Assembly: GCF_036017915.1 (NCBI RefSeq)
Contig: NZ_CP107929.1
Span: 4,654,001-4,718,000, forward strand
From: Micromonospora sp. NBC_00421
Lineage (GTDB): Bacteria; Actinomycetota; Actinomycetes; Mycobacteriales; Micromonosporaceae
Length of the DNA stretch: 64,000 bases
Reading direction: 5' to 3'
The first letter of the stretch is position 1; every line of letters begins with the position of its first letter. Below the pieces are notes generated by a model. It made no database searches. It worked only from the letters and a program-made list of their open reading frames with translations, and was not told the origin of the DNA. Of this stretch, positions 59,224 through 64,000 are shown in pieces. A program made the position numbers and the translations under genes.

Positions 59224-59408
59224 CACCGCTGCGCCTCCGGCCCGCCGCGCGCCTCGTCCAGCAGCAGCACCGGCACGTCGTCACGCACCTCGAAGATGCG
59301 ACCGCACTGCGTGCAGGTGAGGGTCTGGGCCTGAGCGTCGTAGTCCAGCGGTGCGTGGTGTGTGTCCGGGCAGGCGAGGATCTCGAGCAACTGCGGGTCC
59401 AGGGCCAC
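59223..59408 (-). CDS. Trm112 family protein
   Basis: The 61-residue product has the Trm112 layout: ILACPDTHHAPLDY, then LTCTQCGRIFEVRDDVPVLLLDEA. Only three of the four usual zinc cysteines remain: CPDT replaces the CPxC pair, as I expect in other actinobacterial members. Trm112 proteins activate methyltransferases in eukaryotes; in bacteria the role is unclear. GTG start after AAGGAG; coupled to the SIS gene. Confidence 0.92.
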   Translation of the reverse strand: MALDPQLLEILACPDTHHAPLDYDAQAQTLTCTQCGRIFEVRDDVPVLLLDEARGGPEAQR

Positions 59409-59471
59409 GGCGCGGCTCCTTCCACGTGTGTGGTCTGTGCCGGTCGGCGGTGCCGACCGGCGGAGGGGATC

Positions 59472-60854
59472 TTATCGGCGAACCCGTTCCAGCACCTCGT
59501 CGCGCAGCGAGGTCATCCGCTCCTCGGTCGGGCCCTCCACGTTGAGTCGCAGCAGCGGCTCGGTGTTGGAGGCGCGCAGGTTGAACCAGGCACCGTCGGG
59601 GAAGCGCAGGGTGAGCCCGTCCAGCTCGTCGGCCTCCGCCTGCGGGTACGCGGCGCGCACCTCGGCCACCCGGGCGGCCTGGTCGGTCACCGTGGAGTTG
59701 ATCTCGCCGGAGGCGACGTACCGTTCGTAGACGCTGGCCAGCAGCGACAGTGGCTGGGACTGCTCGCCCAGCGCGGCCAGGGTGTGCATGGCGGCGAGCA
59801 TGCCGGTGTCGGCGAACCAGAAGTCCCGGAAGTAGTAGTGCGCGGAGTGCTCACCGCCGAAGATCGCGTTGGTGCGCGCCATCTCGGCCTTGATGAAGGA
59901 GTGGCCGACCCGGGCCACCACCGGCACGCCCCCGTGCTCCCGGATGATCTCCGGCACCGCCCGGGAGGTGATCAGGTTGTGGATCACCGTGGAGCCCGGG
60001 TGCTTGGCCAGCTCGCGGGCGGCGACCAGGGCGGTGATCGCCGACGGGGAGACCGGCTCACCCCGCTCGTCGACCACGAAGCAGCGGTCGGCGTCGCCGT
60101 CGAAGGCCAGGCCGAGATCGGCGGAGTGCGCCACCACCGCGCGCTGGAGGTCGACCAGGTTCTTCGGATCGAGCGGGTTGGCCTCGTGGTTCGGAAAGGT
60201 GCCGTCCAACTCGAAGTAGAGCGGCACGATCTCCAGCGGCAGCGCCGGCAACGCCGCGTCGCCGAGCACGCTCGGCACCGTGTAGCCGCCCATCCCGTTG
60301 CCCGCGTCCACCACCACCTTGAGCGGGCGGATGGTCGACAGATCGACCAGCTTGCGCAGGTGGGCCGCGTAGTCGGGGAGCAGGTCGCGCCGGTCGACCG
60401 GGGCCGGCGACGCGGCGGGCGGCCGGGTGCCGGCGTCCAGCAGTGCCTGGGCCCGGACCCGGATGTCGGCAAGACCGCTGTCCTGACCGATCGGGCGGGC
60501 ACCGGAGCGGCACATCTTGATGCCGTTGTACTGCGCCGGGTTGTGACTGGCGGTGAACATCGCCCCGGGCAGGCCCAGCGCGCCGGAGGCGTAGTAGAGC
60601 AGGTCGGTGGAGGCCAGCCCCAACTCGATCACGGCCCGCCCCTCGGCCCGTACGCCGACGGCGAAGGCGGCGGCCAGCCCCGGGCCGGTGGCCCGCATGT
60701 CGTGCGCGACCAGCACGGCGTCGCCCGGCTCCCCGGACTCGTTGAGCACCTGGGTGAGGGCGGCACCGAGCGCCTCGGCGGCCCGCTCGTCCCACTGGTC
60801 GGGCACCGTCCCCCGGACGTCGTACGCCTTCACGATCTGGGACAGGTCAGACAC
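59472..60854 (-). CDS. manB: Phosphomannomutase/phosphoglucomutase
   Basis: The 460-residue product has the phosphoserine loop TASHNPAQYNG (S103), the metal loop AFDGDADRCF, the sugar-binding GGEHSAHYYF and the phosphate loop RASNTEPLLRL. It converts mannose or glucose 6-phosphate to the 1-phosphate, for GDP-mannose. The GTG at 60854 (VSDLSQIVKAYDVRG) has GAGGAG upstream; the longer frame from 60917 has no family match. Confidence 0.95.
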   Translation of the reverse strand: MSDLSQIVKAYDVRGTVPDQWDERAAEALGAALTQVLNESGEPGDAVLVAHDMRATGPGLAAAFAVGVRAEGRAVIELGLASTDLLYYASGALGLPGAMFTASHNPAQYNGIKMCRSGARPIGQDSGLADIRVRAQALLDAGTRPPAASPAPVDRRDLLPDYAAHLRKLVDLSTIRPLKVVVDAGNGMGGYTVPSVLGDAALPALPLEIVPLYFELDGTFPNHEANPLDPKNLVDLQRAVVAHSADLGLAFDGDADRCFVVDERGEPVSPSAITALVAARELAKHPGSTVIHNLITSRAVPEIIREHGGVPVVARVGHSFIKAEMARTNAIFGGEHSAHYYFRDFWFADTGMLAAMHTLAALGEQSQPLSLLASVYERYVASGEINSTVTDQAARVAEVRAAYPQAEADELDGLTLRFPDGAWFNLRASNTEPLLRLNVEGPTEERMTSLRDEVLERVRR

Positions 60855-60923
60855 CGGTTTCAGCTCCTCGGCAGGGGTCGTCAACGACCCTGAGCGTATC
60901 GGAGCGGTGGCGTCCACCCCCTC

Positions 60924-62150
60924 CTAGCCGGGGAGCTGGGGCGTGATCGCCGTCGGGTCACCACCGGTCGAGGGCACCGAGGCCGGTCGGCCCTGGGCTG
61001 GCGGAGCCGGGACCGGACCGCCCTGAGCGGGCGGGGCCGAGACCGGACCGCCCTGAGCGGGCGGGGCCGAGGACGGCGCGGTGGACGACGGGCGGGCACC
61101 GTACACCCCGCCGGCCGGGCGCGGGGTGGGTGTCACGGCCGGGTAGGTGCCGGGCGCCCCGTACAGACCGCCGGGGCGGATCGGCGCGGACGGCGGCCCG
61201 CCGTCGGGGCGAACCGGCGCGGACGACGGCCGCTGTCCCCCGTACACCTGGCCGGATGGCGTCGGTGCCGGGCCTGGCACCACGCCCCCGGAGCGGTAGG
61301 TGGTCGGACCCGGGTTGCGGGGTTGCGGCAGGGCCGGAAAGTCACCCGGGTCGGCGTGGCCAAGATCGGCACGGGCCGTGTCGGCGTGGGCGGTGTCGGC
61401 ACGGGCCCGGTCGGCGCGGGACCGAAAGATCAGCAGGGCGATGAGCCCGGCGCCCAGGATCACCAGGGCGATGCCGGCAAACATGATCATGGATCCTCCG
61501 GAGGTCTCTGCGGCGGCGCTGGCTCGGCCGGCGGGCGGGGCGGCGAGCACGGCCTGGGTGGTCGCCGGCTCGGTCGCGGGGATGGTCGCGTCGGGGGTGG
61601 GGGTGGAGGTGGGCTTCCTGGTCGGGGTGGGACTCGGGGTCGGGGTGGAGGCGGCCCGCCCGCCGACCCTGGACGTGTCGGCGCCCCGGCCGATCAGTCG
61701 GCCGACCGCCGTCGTCGCCTCACCGACCACCTCCAGTCGACCCGCGGGCGCCCCGGCCAGGAACGCCACCCGGTAACGGACGGTGCTGCTCTTCCCCTTG
61801 CACAACGCCGACTCTGCCGGCGAGGTACGGGAGACCCGCACCATGCCACCGTCACCGGAGACGGGCACGGCGGACCAGCGCCCCCCGACATTCACCTCTA
61901 CCCGCACCTGATCTGCGGTAACCCCGGTGAGGCTCAGCCCCAGACCGGTGCGCAGCAGGACGCACCCGTCGGTGCGCTTGCGCACCTCGATCGAGACCCC
62001 GCCCGGAGAGCCGCCGGCGGCGAAACCACCCGGGGCCCGGACCCGCACCCGGTCCGCGTCCGCGTACGCGGGGAGCGCGCCGACCGCCACCAGGCCACTG
62101 AGCAGCGCGCCGATGGTCACCACCCGCGCCGCCTGTCGACGCACGGACAT
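60924..62150 (-). CDS. Secreted/membrane protein with Pro-rich cytoplasmic tail
   Basis: The 408-residue product has a signal peptide (ending ALPAYA), an outside domain with two cysteines (DGCVLLRTG and SALCKGK) to about residue 150, a Thr/Pro-rich linker, a membrane helix (about 220-245, MIMFAGIALVILGAGLIALLIF) and a long Pro/Gly/Ala-rich tail with a three-fold APPAQGGPV repeat. I do not recognise the outside domain. Start at the ATG at 62150; the GTG/ATG upstream at 62165 is also possible. Confidence 0.8.
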   Translation of the reverse strand: MSVRRQAARVVTIGALLSGLVAVGALPAYADADRVRVRAPGGFAAGGSPGGVSIEVRKRTDGCVLLRTGLGLSLTGVTADQVRVEVNVGGRWSAVPVSGDGGMVRVSRTSPAESALCKGKSSTVRYRVAFLAGAPAGRLEVVGEATTAVGRLIGRGADTSRVGGRAASTPTPSPTPTRKPTSTPTPDATIPATEPATTQAVLAAPPAGRASAAAETSGGSMIMFAGIALVILGAGLIALLIFRSRADRARADTAHADTARADLGHADPGDFPALPQPRNPGPTTYRSGGVVPGPAPTPSGQVYGGQRPSSAPVRPDGGPPSAPIRPGGLYGAPGTYPAVTPTPRPAGGVYGARPSSTAPSSAPPAQGGPVSAPPAQGGPVPAPPAQGRPASVPSTGGDPTAITPQLPG

Positions 62151-62349
62151 CTCCCACCTCACCATCCCGCCCCGGCGGCGGCCGCCGGTCAGGGTACTAC
62201 CAGGTCAACAGGGCACCCGTCGACAGCGCGCCCCGCATGTGTGCCGCATTACCCTCCTCGGGAGGCGGCACCGAAGCCGTCGCCGATGCGGTGCGGGACC
62301 GCGGGCATCGGTGACGCTCGACCCGTCGCCGGGTGGCTGCCGTGTCCGC

Positions 62350-63078
62350 TCAGCCGGTGCGGGCGGGACCGGTGGCGGTGGCGAGGGTGTCGCGGCAGAG
62401 CCGGTCCGCGGTACGGGTGGTCTCCGGCAGCCGGTACCGCGGCGTCAACGCGAGCACCTGGTCCACCGCGTTGTCCAGACTCATCCCATGCCCGACGCTG
62501 ACGAAGACCGGCCGCACCCCGTCCCGGGTACGCAGCACCCGTCCGACCACCTCACCGGCGTCGACCAGTGGGGCATCGTCCCCCCGGCGTGGACCCGGCC
62601 CGGCCCACTCGCCGACCAGCGGGGTCTTGCCCACCCCGATCGCCGGGAGCCCGGTCACCACGCCCAGGTGACAGGCCAACCCGAAACGACGCGGGTGGGC
62701 CAGCCCGTGCCCGTCACAGACCAGCAGCTCGGGACGGGTCGTCAGCCGGTCAAGAGCGGCCAGCAACGCCGGCAGCTCCCGGAAGGCGAACAGCCCCGGC
62801 ACGTACCCGAAGGAGGGCCGGCCGACACTGACCGCCTTGTCCACCACCTCCAGGGTCGCGGCGTCGAGCACGGTCACGGCTGCGGCAAGCAGGTCACCAT
62901 CCTCCGCGTACGCCACGTCGAGGCCGGCCACCGTCGCGGGCCGACGGGGACCCGGCCCGACCAGGTCCGCGCGGGGCCGCAACCGATCCTGTACGGCCAC
63001 CGCCTCGGCGACCGTCAACTCCTGCGGCCCGGTGCCGTGGTGTCGCTCCGGCCGCCGGGCCGGCTCAGCTCGGCCCAC
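62350..63078 (-). CDS. nfi: Endonuclease V
   Basis: The 242-residue product has catalytic residues D54 (AGLDVAY), E101 (FAFRELPALL), D122 (VCDGHG) and H128 (GLAHPR), matching D43, E89, D110 and H116 of the Thermotoga enzyme as remembered. It cuts near deaminated adenine (inosine) in DNA. Start: the GTG at 63078, overlapping the upstream gene by 14 nt; farther starts lack family match. Confidence 0.92.
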   Translation of the reverse strand: MGRAEPARRPERHHGTGPQELTVAEAVAVQDRLRPRADLVGPGPRRPATVAGLDVAYAEDGDLLAAAVTVLDAATLEVVDKAVSVGRPSFGYVPGLFAFRELPALLAALDRLTTRPELLVCDGHGLAHPRRFGLACHLGVVTGLPAIGVGKTPLVGEWAGPGPRRGDDAPLVDAGEVVGRVLRTRDGVRPVFVSVGHGMSLDNAVDQVLALTPRYRLPETTRTADRLCRDTLATATGPARTG

Positions 63079-63268
63079 CGTCGCGCCCGTCCTGCTCTTC
63101 CTTCTTCCTGTCGAAGGCACCGAAGGCGACGGCGAAGGCGATGCCGATGGAGATCCCGAACGCCACGCCGACGGCGTCCTGGAACAGGATCCATCCGACG
63201 ATGACGCCGATGACCAGGCCAGACACCCAGGCGGTGGTCCGACGTGTCTTGGCAGCGGGGTCCGTCAT
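63065..63268 (-). CDS. Small membrane protein
   Basis: The 67-residue product has two hydrophobic segments (TAWVSGLVIGVIVGWILFQDAVGVAFGISIGIAFAVAFGAF) and a charged tail (DRKKEEQDGRDGG). It overlaps the nfi start by 14 nt. Family not recognised. Confidence 0.8.
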   Translation of the reverse strand: MTDPAAKTRRTTAWVSGLVIGVIVGWILFQDAVGVAFGISIGIAFAVAFGAFDRKKEEQDGRDGGPS

Positions 63269-63333
63269 CGCTTCATCCTATGTGAACACCGCAAATCACC
63301 CTTTTCACCAGCAGACCAACCCTGGCACCCACC

Positions 63334-63774
63334 TCACCCGCCGAGATCCGGATCAGCAGCCGAATCCCCGGCGGAGCGGAGCGCCTCCTCGAACATCACA
63401 AATGTCCTCCGCCTGATACCCCGCACGATCGCCTGTTCCTTGGCGGTCGGACTGCGCCGCTCGCGCCGAGCCGAATCGAGAATCGCCGCTGCAGTCTCGT
63501 ACAGAGCGAACACCGGCCCGTCGCCGGACAGATAGTCCGACCTGTACCTCTCCACGTCCTGCACGAACTCTTCAGCCGAACGCTTCGAGATCTCACCAGC
63601 GGTGGCGAACACGAGCTCGTCAAGGATGCTGTCGTCCCGCTGCCACCCGCCCGTCTCCATGGCGATGCGGCACACCTGCGGGGACCCGTCCTCCGCCGCG
63701 ACGACCTTCACGGGAGAGTCGTAGTAGGAGTAGTAGGCCGGCAGGTCCCCGCCTGCGCCCATGGCGGACATCAT
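63334..63774 (-). CDS. Hypothetical protein
   Basis: The 146-residue product is soluble, with a Tyr-rich strand (LPAYYSYYDSPVKVV) and a helical C-terminal half (AKEQAIVRGIRRRTFVMFEEALRSAG). Family not recognised. The ATG at 63774 overlaps the upstream stop (ATGA), so the two small genes are coupled. Nearby composition is less G+C-rich than average. Confidence 0.65.
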   Translation of the reverse strand: MMSAMGAGGDLPAYYSYYDSPVKVVAAEDGSPQVCRIAMETGGWQRDDSILDELVFATAGEISKRSAEEFVQDVERYRSDYLSGDGPVFALYETAAAILDSARRERRSPTAKEQAIVRGIRRRTFVMFEEALRSAGDSAADPDLGG

Positions 63775-63995
63775 GTCTCCCCGAGTGTCGACATCAACGC
63801 GCGCCAGAACAACTGTTGCTGCTGACGCAGAATGCTGGTCACGAGTGCCCACTCCACCCCGGTGAGGGTCCGGCCGTCCTGACGAGCAAGGCTATCCAGG
63901 TCACGGCGGACCTCATAGAGGGCATGCTCCCAGGCGGCCACCTCATCGAGCGCCGCCAGGTGCAGCCGGAACTCGGCGAGATGGCCGTTCGTCAT
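63771..63995 (-). CDS. Hypothetical small helical protein (start near window edge)
   Basis: The 74-residue frame MTNGHLAEFRLHLAALDEVAAWEHALYEVRRDLDSLAR... is predicted all-helical and acidic. The ATG at 63995 is 5 bp from the window edge, so an earlier start cannot be excluded. Coupled to 63334-63774 by a 4-nt overlap. Unknown function. Confidence 0.6.
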   Translation of the reverse strand: MTNGHLAEFRLHLAALDEVAAWEHALYEVRRDLDSLARQDGRTLTGVEWALVTSILRQQQQLFWRALMSTLGET

Positions 63996-64000
63996 CTCAA

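Overview
The window is very G+C-rich chromosomal DNA with many GTG starts and many 1-4 nt start/stop overlaps. The gene content points to an actinobacterium of the family Micromonosporaceae, most likely Micromonospora or a close relative. Supporting features are mtrA-mtrB-lpqB, a SigE-family sigma factor with a coupled membrane protein, an XRE/DUF397 pair, Rv3235 and DUF6912 family genes, and an actinobacterial efeUOB and ftsEX-smpB-ssrA layout. Almost all of it looks like core genome. I see no phage, no transposase, no CRISPR array and no large biosynthetic cluster.

Layout, left to right. 1-4717: the 5' part of an AAA+ ATPase, two aldo/keto reductases and a membrane-anchored AA10 polysaccharide monooxygenase. 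4857-12966: a DUF4153/DUF4173 membrane protein, an ECF sigma factor with a translationally coupled membrane protein, and a 1372-residue secreted alpha/beta hydrolase fused to a beta-helix. 13073-16007: an XRE/DUF397 regulatory pair, then a less G+C-rich patch with an HNH-like gene that abuts the 3' end of a tRNA-Ala. 16104-20503: YqgE, a methylthioadenosine phosphorylase-family enzyme, a benzoylformate-decarboxylase-like ThDP enzyme and a lipoprotein bracketed by two copies of a 60-bp palindrome. 20753-24752: tmRNA, SmpB, FtsX, FtsE and release factor 2, all on the minus strand. 24817-30440: a PadR regulator, P5C dehydrogenase and small conserved actinobacterial genes. 30709-36908: SecA, four GNAT domains in two overlapping genes, and the hibernation factor HPF.

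37159-42220 is comF-lpqB-mtrB-mtrA on the minus strand. It is divergent from a plus-strand operon (42435-47715) encoding a membrane protein, DUF4129, DUF4350, MoxR and DUF58 proteins, followed by SpoIIM-like and RDD membrane proteins. 49904-53324 is the iron uptake operon efeU-efeO-efeB behind a DtxR/IdeR-like box. 53836-60854 is a minus-strand run with two mannose-metabolism themes (ManB and a PGI/PMI-like isomerase with a Trm112-like protein; ManA with a cation efflux protein) that ends in adenosylhomocysteinase, whose long leader can fold. The right end has a secreted Pro-rich protein, endonuclease V and small unknown genes.

The least explained structure is a family of four 60-bp imperfect palindromes (19460, 20565, 30530, 36157). 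Every copy has two 22-bp arms and a 16-nt centre that is itself conserved. They lie in C-rich low-complexity DNA at gene ends, three of them between convergent genes. Other points worth a look are a triplicated 33-bp unit that copies the Shine-Dalgarno and GTG start of lpqB at the mtrB/lpqB overlap, a 14-bp tandem array upstream of a small HTH gene, and the ahcY leader.
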